Origin: SIG299 sp964541485
Lineage (GTDB): Bacteria > Bacillota > Clostridia > Lachnospirales > Lachnospiraceae
Assembly: GCA_964541485.1 (NCBI GenBank)
Contig: CAZIQL010000006.1
Span: 7,898-71,897 of the forward strand
Reading direction: 5' to 3'
DNA: 64,000 nucleotides
Shown: one piece after another, positions 17,917 through 26,338 of the stretch
Layout: each line of letters begins with the position of its first letter
Position numbering within the stretch: the stretch's first letter is position 1
Position numbers and translations under genes: made by a program
Notes under the pieces: model-generated
Seen by the model: the letters and a program-made list of their open reading frames with translations, nothing else
Told to the model about the DNA's origin: nothing
The model's database searches: none

Positions 17917-17975
17917 AATCCTCCTTGTTTTCCGAAGGAAAATGCGAGCCGCGTTACGCGAGCAGAGGATTTTCC
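17917..17975 (-). repeat. Family II REP-like repeat, copy 1 (carries a Shine-Dalgarno)
   Basis: On the minus strand: AAAATCCTCTGC, a CGCG-TAA-CGCG hairpin, GGCTCGC, then a TTTTCC-TTC-GGAAAA hairpin and ACAAGGAGGATT. Copy 2 at 36325-36386 has the same layout with compensating base changes. It lies in the ABC-F leader. The remaining gap to 18283 contains only the structures listed nearby and no convincing gene. Confidence 0.75.
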
Positions 17976-18078
17976 CTCATACTTTCTACTTTAATGCAAC
18001 AAAAAAAGAGCCTGAGAATTTCCCATGCAATAAAAAAACCTACTATGAAATGCAGCTTACAAAGACCACAACAAAACA

Positions 18079-18135
18079 CCCGAGATACGCAAGTCCTTCT
18101 GTTTATAAAAGCAACTTACGTCTCCGGAATTTTTT
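18079..18135. other. Long stem-loop in the region upstream of the ABC-F leader
   Basis: CCGAGATACGCAAGT and ACTTACGTCTCCGG pair around a 15-nt loop and are followed by TTTTTTG on the plus strand. No plus-strand gene precedes it, so it may be part of a long ABC-F leader on the minus strand or an orphan terminator. Confidence 0.4.
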
Positions 18136-18231
18136 GTTATCTTCGTGCATTTTAGTAGGAATTATTTACGAATGATCACTTTTTTCTCAACCTCTTCATT
18201 GTCTTCTTTTTATTTTCAACAAAGAAATAGT

Positions 18232-18272
18232 AACATAGGCAGGATGGAGTGTCAAGCCATCCTGCCTATGTT
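18232..18272 (-). terminator. Hairpin downstream of the PadR operon
   Basis: A perfect 16-bp inverted repeat (AACATAGGCAGGATGG and its complement) with a 9-nt loop starts 11 bp after the lipoprotein stop. The T-run is weak, but the stem is very strong. Confidence 0.65.
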
Positions 18273-18283
18273 CCTATTCGTCT

Positions 18284-18610
18284 TTATTCTTCCGTCACAA
18301 GAAAATCGTCGATGTGATATTTGGTAACTGTTTCTTCCTCTGTCTCTGTATCCCAAACCCAACATGTAATCTCTCCGGTTGCAAACTCATACACCGACCG
18401 CTGTGTCAGTTCTCCGTCCACATAATATTCTGCGGTTCTTAAAGATGCTGTTTCTGTTATCTGCATATAGGAATTCTCACCCATTTCGATTGTATAGCTA
18501 TCCAAAATTTCTTCTGTAGCCGCATTCTTTTGACATGCGACAACCGACACAAATAACACCATCATCCAACCAAGTACTACATATTTTACCCACTGTTTTC
18601 TATCCTTCAT
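18284..18610 (-). CDS. Small predicted lipoprotein
   Basis: 108 residues. An N-terminal Lys/Arg segment and one hydrophobic helix (YVVLGWMMVLFVSVVAC) end in a V-V-A-C lipobox, so Cys would be acylated and the rest exposed outside. The remaining 80 residues are acidic and unrecognised. The ATG at 18610 follows GGAGGAAAATAAG; the GTG five codons upstream overlaps that site and is rejected. It is the last gene of the DUF2812-DUF2812-PadR operon, 43 bp after padR. Confidence 0.7.
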   Translation of the reverse strand: MKDRKQWVKYVVLGWMMVLFVSVVACQKNAATEEILDSYTIEMGENSYMQITETASLRTAEYYVDGELTQRSVYEFATGEITCWVWDTETEEETVTKYHIDDFLVTEE

Positions 18611-18653
18611 CTTATTTTCCTCCACATCATATAATTTTTAACTTTTTCTGTCT

Positions 18654-18968
18654 TTACAGATTTTCTAACTTTCCAGCACCGTCTTCTACCATGACCTTTA
18701 AGCGGTCATATTCCTTCTTTAGCATCTCACGTCCGATGTCTGTAATGACATAAGATTTTCTTCTGCCGATGGCTACCGTAAGCTCGATGACATCGTTTTC
18801 TTCAAACTTTGCGAGCATGGCATATAATGTTCCCGGTCCGACCAAAACACGGCCATGCGACAACGTTTTTACCTTTTCCATGATGTCCACACCACAGCAC
18901 TCCTCCATCAGCGCAAGCAGAATATAGTACATCGGTTCGGTTAATGTCTGAAATTGTTCTCTTGCCAT
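18654..18968 (-). CDS. PadR-family transcriptional regulator
   Basis: 104 residues, the short PadR type. The winged helix is clear: LTEPMYYILLALMEECCGVDIM, VLVGPGTLYAMLAKFEENDVI and GRRKSYVITDIGREML. Such proteins repress their own operon and respond to small molecules or envelope stress. It lies 8 bp after a DUF2812 gene, the standard PadR-DUF2812 pairing. Two palindromic TATCGA-N3-TCGATA operators in the operon promoter (21605-21653) are its likely targets. Confidence 0.88.
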   Translation of the reverse strand: MAREQFQTLTEPMYYILLALMEECCGVDIMEKVKTLSHGRVLVGPGTLYAMLAKFEENDVIELTVAIGRRKSYVITDIGREMLKKEYDRLKVMVEDGAGKLENL

Positions 18969-18976
18969 GTTCTCAC

Positions 18977-20263
18977 CTACTTTAAGCCCATTTTATCACG
19001 GATGATAGCAATCTGATCCTTGGTCAGATATACCTCTGGCAACTCATACAGGACAAATATCATATCATCATATTTTACATAATAATCGCCACCGCCGGTT
19101 CGAAATGCGTCCAAAGCCTGCCAGTCCTCCGTGCAGTATGTGATGCCGTCAGATATTGCCTCTTTTTTGGCGTCATTCCATATCTTGTTTAACACCCAAT
19201 CCTGCCGGGATTCATACGTAATGTACCGGATGATTTGACTTGTACTTTTTCCGGTCCTATACCAGGCTTCATACTCCGTATTGTTTCCAAAAATACTTCT
19301 TGTTTGTTCAATATATGCAAATTCATACTCCGACGCATATGGATATGCCCGGTAGTCCGTTACCCAAAACGGCATTTCCTGTTCCATTTTTTCCGTATCG
19401 ATAGGTCTGCCGCTGTTCTGGGCAACTAACATGAGGCCAGCAAAAAACAAGGTAAAAAAAACCACCTGTATTACCCGGCTCTTGCCTCTCTCCGGACGCT
19501 CCCTCATCAAAAAGATATAGAACAGAATTATCACCCCTGCTATCACCAGAGCGAATATCGCCAATCCCGCTTCTCCCTGCAGACACAGGTCAATCAAAAA
19601 AGCAACAGTTGCAATCAAACACACACCCTGCACCACGTAAACATATAACGGACCCTTTCTCCGATTCCCTATATAGATTTCTTTTCCAGCTTTTATATCC
19701 GCCTCAAGCCGGACTCTCTTCCACACCCAATACACCCGGGAGCAAATCAGGGTAAGAAATGTAACACTTATTACCAGGAACCACAACACATTCTTGTTCT
19801 CAAAAATATAATTTTTAAATACACCGGACATGGAAAAACATTTTATCAAAAACGCCGCAACTCCTATAGTCAAAATCAAGCCTATGATTTCCCCTATATT
19901 AAATGTTGCCTTAAGTGCATTTTTCACTCTTTCTTCCGGTGTAAATAATGGCATTGCATCGTCTTTTATCTTTTTTAAAATACAAAATTTTCTCCGGGAA
20001 TCGATAAACTTCCAACCAGCCGATTCACAAAACTCACTAAATTCAAAGGTTTCCTCTTCCGGTCCCAAGTCCCGTTCCTTTGCCTTATTAAAAATCTCCA
20101 CTGCATAGGTCACGTCTGCCGGTTCTCCTTCTTCAAATACCAAGCCATCTTCCCAGATTTTAAAATGCCAACCCTTTGCCGCCATCTCACTCAAATACAC
20201 GGCAAAGTCATCACAATTCATATAGTCAAACTGTTTTCTGACTCTTTTATATTTTGTGCCCAT
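18977..20263 (-). CDS. DUF2812 membrane protein, paralogue 1
   Basis: 428 residues. The N-terminal 110 residues are the DUF2812 domain (KQFDYMNCDDFAVYLSEMAAKGWHF, KFCILKK). Then come about four membrane helices, and a soluble C-terminal domain ending ITKDQIAIIRDKMGLK-like (LTKDQIAIIRDKMGLK). The function is unknown; these genes usually travel with a PadR regulator. The start at 20263 follows GGTGGAGACT and matches the paralogue's MGTEYKRVRKQ. The upstream paralogue ends 9 bp before it. Confidence 0.8.
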   Translation of the reverse strand: MGTKYKRVRKQFDYMNCDDFAVYLSEMAAKGWHFKIWEDGLVFEEGEPADVTYAVEIFNKAKERDLGPEEETFEFSEFCESAGWKFIDSRRKFCILKKIKDDAMPLFTPEERVKNALKATFNIGEIIGLILTIGVAAFLIKCFSMSGVFKNYIFENKNVLWFLVISVTFLTLICSRVYWVWKRVRLEADIKAGKEIYIGNRRKGPLYVYVVQGVCLIATVAFLIDLCLQGEAGLAIFALVIAGVIILFYIFLMRERPERGKSRVIQVVFFTLFFAGLMLVAQNSGRPIDTEKMEQEMPFWVTDYRAYPYASEYEFAYIEQTRSIFGNNTEYEAWYRTGKSTSQIIRYITYESRQDWVLNKIWNDAKKEAISDGITYCTEDWQALDAFRTGGGDYYVKYDDMIFVLYELPEVYLTKDQIAIIRDKMGLK

Positions 20264-20272
20264 AGTCTCCAC

Positions 20273-21586
20273 CTACCTCAAATCCATTTTGTCGCGGATG
20301 ATTGCGATTTGTTCTGCCCCCAGAGTAACACCTTCAAACTCCCTCAACATAAAAACACAATCCTCATATCTCACAAAATAGTCTGCTTTTTCATTTTGGA
20401 AAGCTTCTACTGCTTCCCATTCTTCTGTGCAATCGGAAAGTGTTCCTCCCCACGTGGTCCATCCCCACATGTCCATAAGTTCATCCCAAACCCGGTCTAA
20501 TATTTTGTCACTTCGGGATTCATAAGTAGCATACACTACACCGATATCCGTGTTTTCATCTTCTTCAAACCACAGAATATATTCCTCATGTTTACCAAAA
20601 ACACTGTGTTCCTTCGTGACATCAAGCCACACCATTTTCATCGGAATCTCTCTGTAATCCGTAACATCAAGCGGCAATTCCTCTCTCAATTCCTTCCAGT
20701 CTGTTTTTGTTTCAAAAAGGTCATTCCAACTCGCACTTGAATAAAGAAAATGCGGTGCCCATGTGATAAACAGAAGCATAACAACCATTATTACACTGTA
20801 AAGATAATTGATTGTGCGTTCCGTTTTCCGTAAAAATCGATATCTGCAAAAAGCAGTAGTTGCCAATGCTATGCTGTAATAAATTGTCTCTGCCATTTCC
20901 CCCGCTGTGAACTGATATACAATCAATCCGACAATTGACACCGCTATGGCAATATCATAAAACCATACATAAGACGATTGCTTTTTCCGGTTTCCAATAT
21001 AAAGTTCTTTTCCTTCTCTGATATCCTTCGTATATCGAAGCTTACACAGCATGCCATATCCATAGCACCACAACTGCGTCACAATCAAAATCCACCATAT
21101 CAAATCCCTTAAAATCGCTTCGGCGGAAAAAATCTTGCTTACGAAATTCCCATTTATCCCAAAACCAAGCCAAAAGGCGAATGCTAAGCAGGAAAGAAAT
21201 GCAAGTATCATTTCTCCTATCCTGTACTCTTCCTTCAATGAATTCTGAAGCCGTTCCTCCGGTGTAAACAGTGGAGCCGCGTCGCGCTTCAGTTTACGTA
21301 AAACACAGAATTTCCGCTTGGAATCCACAAACTCCCAGCCTGCCGCCTCACAATATTCCGAGAATTCAAAGGTATTCCTATCCGGTCCAAAATTACTCTC
21401 TTTTCCTTTTCTGAATATTTCCACCGCATAAGTCACCTGCTCCGGTTCTCCATTTTCAAACAGCAAGCCTTTATCCCACATTTTAAAGTGCCATCCCTTT
21501 GCCGCCATCTCACTTAAATACGCGGCAAAATCATCACAATGCATGTAGTCAAACTGTTTCCTGACTCTTTTATACTCTGTCCCCAT
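20273..21586 (-). CDS. DUF2812 membrane protein, paralogue 2
   Basis: 437 residues, collinear with the downstream paralogue: the same DUF2812 head (MGTEYKRVRKQFDYMHCDDF), about four membrane helices in the middle and the same tail (AEQIAIIRDKMDLR). The two copies are clearly a tandem duplication, well conserved at both ends and diverged in the membrane and C-terminal parts. It is the first gene of the operon; the ATG at 21586 follows AGAAGGAGTAGG and lies 20 bp after the proximal PadR operator. No function is assigned to the family. Confidence 0.8.
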   Translation of the reverse strand: MGTEYKRVRKQFDYMHCDDFAAYLSEMAAKGWHFKMWDKGLLFENGEPEQVTYAVEIFRKGKESNFGPDRNTFEFSEYCEAAGWEFVDSKRKFCVLRKLKRDAAPLFTPEERLQNSLKEEYRIGEMILAFLSCLAFAFWLGFGINGNFVSKIFSAEAILRDLIWWILIVTQLWCYGYGMLCKLRYTKDIREGKELYIGNRKKQSSYVWFYDIAIAVSIVGLIVYQFTAGEMAETIYYSIALATTAFCRYRFLRKTERTINYLYSVIMVVMLLFITWAPHFLYSSASWNDLFETKTDWKELREELPLDVTDYREIPMKMVWLDVTKEHSVFGKHEEYILWFEEDENTDIGVVYATYESRSDKILDRVWDELMDMWGWTTWGGTLSDCTEEWEAVEAFQNEKADYFVRYEDCVFMLREFEGVTLGAEQIAIIRDKMDLR

Positions 21587-21604
21587 GTTCCTACTCCTTC
21601 TAAT

Positions 21605-21661
21605 TATCGAGTATCGATATTTCTTGTTTTTATTATATTATCGACACTCGATATTTGTCAA
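21605..21661 (-). promoter_or_regulatory. Promoter of the PadR/DUF2812 operon with two palindromic operators
   Basis: On the minus strand TTGACA (21656-21661) and TATAAT (21632-21637) have an 18-bp spacer. The palindrome TATCGAGTGTCGATA (21639-21653) fills the spacer and TATCGATACTCGATA (21605-21619) lies just downstream. Both are TATCGA-N3-TCGATA and fit repression by the PadR protein of the same operon. Confidence 0.75.
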
Positions 21662-21691
21662 TAGGGAATGGAAATTTTTTCTCCCACCGTC

Positions 21692-21938
21692 AGCACATGG
21701 GATGGTACACATTCTCTGTCTTTGGCGAAACAAATCAGGGATTCCTCATAGAACTACAACACCCCGGGCTGACAAATATATCTAAGCAGCGATCATTCGG
21801 GGACGCTTCAGGTATCCGCAGGATACCTTGGTCAGCCGAGTCGCGCGTGATATATTTGTCAGCCCGGGGTGATTTTCTCAGTTCGTAGAAATCCCTGATT
21901 TGTTTTTCAATTATTTAGATGGTACCATCCCATGTGCT
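21692..21938. repeat. Large imperfect hairpin with conserved core (family I, copy B)
   Basis: Arms of about 90 nt share AGCACATGGGATGGTAC (outermost), ACAAATCAGGGATT and CCCCGGGCTGACAAATATAT. The core at 21779-21855 reads CTAAGCAGCGATCATTCGGG, an AGGTATCC-GCA-GGATACCT hairpin, GGTCAGC and GAGTCGCGCGTG. The outermost right arm is the 3' end of the aldehyde dehydrogenase coding sequence; the left arm is an inverted copy of it. Confidence 0.85.
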
Positions 21939-23417
21939 AACAGTGGTCTTCTTCATTTCTTCTTCATCAAACCAACGTGTGGTTACACACTTGCTTTCTG
22001 TGTAGAACTTGATGCCGTCCTTACCAAGACAGTGTAAATCACCAAAGAAGGAATCCTTATGTCCGGAGAATGGGAATACACCAACCGGAACCGGGATACC
22101 AACATTGATACCAACCATACCGCCGTGTGTTCTTTCCATGAACTCTCTGGAATAGTAACCGTTCTGTGTAAAGATAACGGAACCGTTTGCAAACGGATTG
22201 TTGTTCATGATTTCAAGACCTTCTTCGAATGTCTTTACTCTCTTGATGCACAGAACCGGTCCAAAGATTTCGCTGGTACCGATGCTCATGTCTTCTGTTA
22301 CGTGGTCAAAGATGGTTGGCCCTAAATAGTAGCCGCCTTCAAATCCTTCTACTGTCACGTTTCTACCGTCAAGGACAAGCTCTGCACCTTCGTCAATCCC
22401 CTTCTGAATCCAATTTAAGATGCTTTGTTTATGCTTTGCATTAACCACCGGGCCAAGTCCGGAGGTCTTGTCATACGCAGGACCTACCTTTAAATTCTTC
22501 GCTAATTCTACTAACTTTGCAACAAGTGCATCTGCGATTTCTTCCTGAGCCACAACAACCGGAAGTGCCATACAACGCTCACCTGCACAACCAAAAGCAG
22601 AGTTCATGATACCTGCCGCGGTACGGTCAACCGGAGCATCGTTTAATACCAGTGCATGGTTCTTTGCTTCACAAAGGGCCTGTACTCTCTTACCGTGAGC
22701 TGCCGCTACGGAGTAGATGTGCTTACCAACGGAGGTGGAACCCACGAAGGAAATACCCTTAATATCAGGATGTGTTAAGAAAATTTCAGCCTCGTCTCTG
22801 CTACATGTCACAATGTTAAGAACACCGTCCGGAAGACCTGCTTCCTTATATAATTCCGCAAAGCGGAGAGCTGTTCTTGGTGTGAAGCTGGCACCCTTTA
22901 ATACAATGGTGTTACCTGCTGCGATACACATAGGAGTCATCCAACCCATCGGAATCATCGCCGGGAAGTTAAAAGGAATGATGCCTGCAAATACACCTAA
23001 GGACTCTCTGTATAATACGGTATCAAAGCCCTTGGATGCGTTCATTAAGGACTCACCCATAATGAGACTCGGTGCGGAACAAGCAAGTTCTGTTCCTTCC
23101 CTTGCCTTTAATACGTCACCTTCTGCCTCGCTCCAAACCTTACCATGCTCCTGTGCTACCAGGTATGTTAACTCTTCCATGTTCTCTTCAATCAACTGAC
23201 GCACCTTGTAAAGAATCTGTACACGCTTTACAATTGGTACCTTAGACCAAGTCTTGTATGCTTCCTTTGCAATCGCAATCGTCTCTTCCACTTCTTCCTT
23301 TGTACAACAAGGAACAAGTGCTGTCACTTCACCTGTACTTGGATTGTAAACCTCGTTATATTTGTCCGTCTTAGATTCACGATACTGTCCACCGGCAAAA
23401 TATTTTAACTTTTCCAT
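21915..23417 (-). CDS. Methylmalonate-semialdehyde-type aldehyde dehydrogenase (CoA-acylating)
   Basis: 500 residues, full length. Aldehyde dehydrogenase fold with PFNFPAMIPMGWMTP, the NAD site GISFVGSTSVG, the catalytic Cys in FGCAGERCMALPV (about residue 284), and GHKDSFFGDLHCLGKDG near the end, all of the MmsA/IolA subgroup. Members convert methylmalonate or malonate semialdehyde to propionyl- or acetyl-CoA. The start at 23417 follows AAGGAGGAAATC. It is monocistronic and divergent from a MarR gene; a TACATTT-N5-AAATGTA palindrome lies between its promoter and start. No inositol or valine genes are nearby, so the physiological substrate is open. Confidence 0.85.
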   Translation of the reverse strand: MEKLKYFAGGQYRESKTDKYNEVYNPSTGEVTALVPCCTKEEVEETIAIAKEAYKTWSKVPIVKRVQILYKVRQLIEENMEELTYLVAQEHGKVWSEAEGDVLKAREGTELACSAPSLIMGESLMNASKGFDTVLYRESLGVFAGIIPFNFPAMIPMGWMTPMCIAAGNTIVLKGASFTPRTALRFAELYKEAGLPDGVLNIVTCSRDEAEIFLTHPDIKGISFVGSTSVGKHIYSVAAAHGKRVQALCEAKNHALVLNDAPVDRTAAGIMNSAFGCAGERCMALPVVVAQEEIADALVAKLVELAKNLKVGPAYDKTSGLGPVVNAKHKQSILNWIQKGIDEGAELVLDGRNVTVEGFEGGYYLGPTIFDHVTEDMSIGTSEIFGPVLCIKRVKTFEEGLEIMNNNPFANGSVIFTQNGYYSREFMERTHGGMVGINVGIPVPVGVFPFSGHKDSFFGDLHCLGKDGIKFYTESKCVTTRWFDEEEMKKTTVSTWDGTI

Positions 23418-23442
23418 TTTGATTTCCTCCTTATAAAATATA

Positions 23443-23505
23443 TACATTTTTATGAAATGTAATTAAATTTACCATAAATATAACATAAAGTCCACAATTA
23501 GTCAA
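23443..23505 (-). promoter_or_regulatory. Promoter and putative MarR operator of the aldehyde dehydrogenase
   Basis: TTGACT (23500-23505) and TATATT (23477-23482) with a 17-bp spacer on the minus strand. A perfect palindrome TACATTT-TTATG-AAATGTA (23443-23461) follows the -10 box, a typical repressor position. Confidence 0.65.
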
Positions 23506-23611
23506 TCGTTACTTCCCTTGTTTTTGTGCACTTTTCCTCAAATTCCAACCAACTTTCCATCACTCCCGGACTTCTCGTCATTCACTTTCTTCCCAATAGA
23601 CCAAAAAGCCA

Positions 23612-23705
23612 TTGACACATTTCAAATCTCATGCTATTATGGCCTTCGGATTTATTCACATCGTGAACATTCCATTTTGTGAACTTTTCACTTCGAGAAC
23701 TATTT
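23612..23705 (+). promoter_or_regulatory. Promoter and leader of the MarR gene
   Basis: TTGACA (23612-23617) and TATTAT (23635-23640) with a 17-bp spacer. The leader holds repeated GTGAAC words, including GTGAA-CTT-TTCAC, a small palindrome. The 307-bp divergent gap holds only these signals and the dehydrogenase promoter. Confidence 0.6.
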
Positions 23706-23724
23706 TCAGAAAGGAGCACGAAAT

Positions 23725-24165
23725 ATGCTACAGACAAATGAAGCTCTGCTCGGAGCATGGTTAAGACTTTCCACTTCCATCAACAACAGCCGTCTTGTAA
23801 CAGACCTGCCGTACAATGAATCGCTCATCTGCAACGTTTTGTACCGGACGGAGCTGACAGACCCGGACAAGTTATTGACAGCCACAGAGCTTTGTGCAGA
23901 AACCAGAATATTAAAATCCCAAATGAACCGTATCCTGGAACAGATGGAAGAAAAAGCACTGATTTTCCGCGAGCGCTCACCAAAGGACAAACGAAAAATC
24001 TTTATCCGTCTGAACCACAATCCGGACACCGCATACTTTAAACAGCATAAAAAAATACTTACGATTATGGATTCCGTGATTGAAAAATTAGGCGAAGGAA
24101 AATCCCGCATCATTGTGAGAACACTAAATGACATCTCCGATGTCGCTGATGAATTATTTCAGTAA
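23725..24165 (+). CDS. MarR-type winged-helix regulator
   Basis: 146 residues. The middle is a MarR winged helix: LTATELCAETRILKSQMNRILEQMEEKALIFRERSPKDKRKIFIRLN, where the KDKRK wing and the RIL-MEEKALI recognition helix are typical. Flanking helices would dimerise. Start at 23725 follows AAAGGAGCACG. Divergent from the aldehyde dehydrogenase gene, and probably regulates it and perhaps the degV pair 83 bp downstream. The inducer is unknown. Confidence 0.8.
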   Translation: MLQTNEALLGAWLRLSTSINNSRLVTDLPYNESLICNVLYRTELTDPDKLLTATELCAETRILKSQMNRILEQMEEKALIFRERSPKDKRKIFIRLNHNPDTAYFKQHKKILTIMDSVIEKLGEGKSRIIVRTLNDISDVADELFQ

Positions 24166-24248
24166 CGAACATATAATTTAAACTATTGTACTGAAACATG
24201 GCACAAATGAGAAAACTATGAGAAGAAAAGAAAGGTTAGGAATAAAAC

Positions 24249-25088
24249 ATGATTCGAATTATTGTAGACTCTTCTGCAGATTTTACTTCAGAGGAATTAT
24301 TTGAAAAGGACATTGAACTGGTACCTCTTACCATTAACTTAAACAACTGTACTTATCAGGACGGCATCAACATCACCCGCGACAAACTTTATGAATGGCT
24401 GATTGCCGACAGCAATCATTTTCCTAAAACTTCCCAGCCATCTCCGCAGGACTTTTTAAGCATCTTCAACGAAGCGGCCGAAAACGGCGATGAAGTCGTT
24501 TGTATCCTCTTATCCTCTGCACTAAGCGGAACCTGCCAGAGTGCATTTTTAGCAAAGAGTATGGCCGAATATGACAATATCCATATCGTGGATTCTTTGA
24601 CGGCAACCCACATGATTCGTATCATGGCACTTCATGCCGACAGAATGCGTCGCAATGGCTCTACTGCTACGCAGATTGTGGCCGCATTGGAGGAATTGAA
24701 AGGCAAAGTAAAAGTATTTGCTGCTCTTGATACTCTGGAATATTTACAGCGCGGCGGACGTCTGAGTAAAGCCGCTGCTGCAGTCGGAACTTTGGCGAAT
24801 TTAAAGCCTGTTATCACAGTCAGCGAAGAAGGCAAGGTTGAAGTTATCCAGAAATGCATGGGTAGAAACAAAACACTCGGCTTCCTGATGAACAAAATCC
24901 AGGAAATAAATCTCGATACTTCCTTCCCGCTGTACAGCGTTTATACGTATGGCACAGAGAACACGGAAGTGTTTGAAAAGAAGCTGACCGATGCCGGTTA
25001 TCATATCTCAGAGCGTGTGCAGGTTGGCGCTACCATCGGCTGCCATGTCGGACCGGGTGTGTGCGGATTTATTTATGTAGAGAACTAA
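24249..25088 (+). CDS. DegV family fatty-acid-binding protein
   Basis: 279 residues. DegV/EDD fold: MIRIIVDSSADFT start, PLTINL, KTSQPSPQDF (the Thr-Ser pair that contacts fatty-acid carboxylates), LSSALSGTCQSA, and the RGGRLSKAAAAVGTLANLKPVI motif. DegV/FakB proteins present exogenous fatty acids to a FakA kinase in Firmicutes; FakA is not seen here. It is followed after 14 bp by an aminotransferase gene with which it is probably co-transcribed. The start has a rather weak AGGTTAGGA site. Confidence 0.9.
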   Translation: MIRIIVDSSADFTSEELFEKDIELVPLTINLNNCTYQDGINITRDKLYEWLIADSNHFPKTSQPSPQDFLSIFNEAAENGDEVVCILLSSALSGTCQSAFLAKSMAEYDNIHIVDSLTATHMIRIMALHADRMRRNGSTATQIVAALEELKGKVKVFAALDTLEYLQRGGRLSKAAAAVGTLANLKPVITVSEEGKVEVIQKCMGRNKTLGFLMNKIQEINLDTSFPLYSVYTYGTENTEVFEKKLTDAGYHISERVQVGATIGCHVGPGVCGFIYVEN

Positions 25089-25102
25089 GAGGAGAATTGA
25101 TT

Positions 25103-26293
25103 ATGTTAAATGAAAGAATGGTTGGACTCGGAACCCAGCGCTCCGTCATCCGTGAATTATTTGAGTTTGGAAAGCTTCGTGCCGCCGAAGTCGGTGCAGA
25201 AAATGTATTTGATTTTTCCATCGGCAATCCAAGCGTTGCCGCACCGGACTGCGTAAACGAAACAGCAATGCGCTTAATCAAAGAGCTGGACCCGGTAGTT
25301 TTACACGGCTACACAAGCGCACAGGGAGACGCGGGCGTGCGCACCATGATTGCGGATTCCTTAAACAAACGTTTTGCCACAGCCTTCTGTCCGGAAAACC
25401 TTTATATTACGGTCGGCGCAGCGGCAGCTCTTTGCTGTTGCTTAAACGGCATCTGCTGTCCGGGCATGGGCGATGAGGTCGTTGTGTTTGCTCCGTACTT
25501 CCCGGAATATAAGGTATTTATCGAAGGTGCAGGCGCAAAGATGACATTGGTTCCTGCTGATACCCTCGCCTTCCAGATTGACTTTGACGCATTGGAAGCA
25601 GCTTTAAACGAAAACACAAAGGCAGTTATTGTAAACTCACCAAATAATCCTTGCGGTGCAGTATATTCAGAAGAAACCGTGAAGAAACTGGCAGCTACCC
25701 TTGAGAAATATTCTGCAAAGTTCGGTCATCCGATTTATCTGATTTCCGATGAACCATACCGCGAAATTGTTTTTGGCAATACGGTAGTTCCGTTCCTGCC
25801 AAACTACTATAAAGATACGCTTGTCTGCTACTCCTGGTCGAAATCCCTTTCCCTGCCGGGTGAGCGTCTGGGCTACGTGCTCGTCCCTGACAGCGTAACG
25901 GATGCAGGACTTGTTTACGCCGCAGTTGCCGGTGCGGGCAGAAGCCTCGGCTATGTCAATGCACCGAGCCTCTTCCAGAGAGTCTGTGCAGAGTGTGCAA
26001 ACGAGACAGCAGACATTTCCATTTATGAGACAAACAAAAACCTGCTGGTAAACGGACTTCGGAGCATGGGCTATCACGTAGTCGAACCGCAGGGAACCTT
26101 CTATCTGTTCCCTCGTACACTGATTCCGGACGACATTGCCTTCTGCGAAAAAGCAAAGGATTTCAATCTCTTAATCGTACCGGGCTCCGGCTTTGGCTGT
26201 CCGGGCCATGTAAGAATTTCCTTCTGTGTGCCGACCGAGCGCGTCAAACGGTCATTAAAAGCATTTGAAGAACTGGCAAAATTCTATCAATAA
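25103..26293 (+). CDS. PLP-dependent aminotransferase (class I/II)
   Basis: 396 residues. Fold-type I aminotransferase with VNSPNNPCGAVYS, the SDEPYREIVF aspartate and the Schiff-base Lys in YSWSKSLSLPGERLGY (about residue 247). The C-terminal Arg (GHVRISFCVP) binds the substrate carboxylate. It is of the AspC/alanine-valine type; the amino acid used cannot be told. The ATG at 25103 follows AAGAGGAG; upstream in-frame codons overlap degV and are rejected. The gene ends at a terminator. Confidence 0.88.
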   Translation: MLNERMVGLGTQRSVIRELFEFGKLRAAEVGAENVFDFSIGNPSVAAPDCVNETAMRLIKELDPVVLHGYTSAQGDAGVRTMIADSLNKRFATAFCPENLYITVGAAAALCCCLNGICCPGMGDEVVVFAPYFPEYKVFIEGAGAKMTLVPADTLAFQIDFDALEAALNENTKAVIVNSPNNPCGAVYSEETVKKLAATLEKYSAKFGHPIYLISDEPYREIVFGNTVVPFLPNYYKDTLVCYSWSKSLSLPGERLGYVLVPDSVTDAGLVYAAVAGAGRSLGYVNAPSLFQRVCAECANETADISIYETNKNLLVNGLRSMGYHVVEPQGTFYLFPRTLIPDDIAFCEKAKDFNLLIVPGSGFGCPGHVRISFCVPTERVKRSLKAFEELAKFYQ

Positions 26294-26297
26294 TCAC

Positions 26298-26327
26298 AAA
26301 AGGAGGACCAATAGGCCCTCCTTTTTT
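26298..26327 (+). terminator. Terminator of the degV-aminotransferase operon
   Basis: AAAAGGAGG pairs with CCTCCTTTT around a short loop, followed by more T. Confidence 0.8.
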
Positions 26328-26338
26328 ATTCCCTTCAT

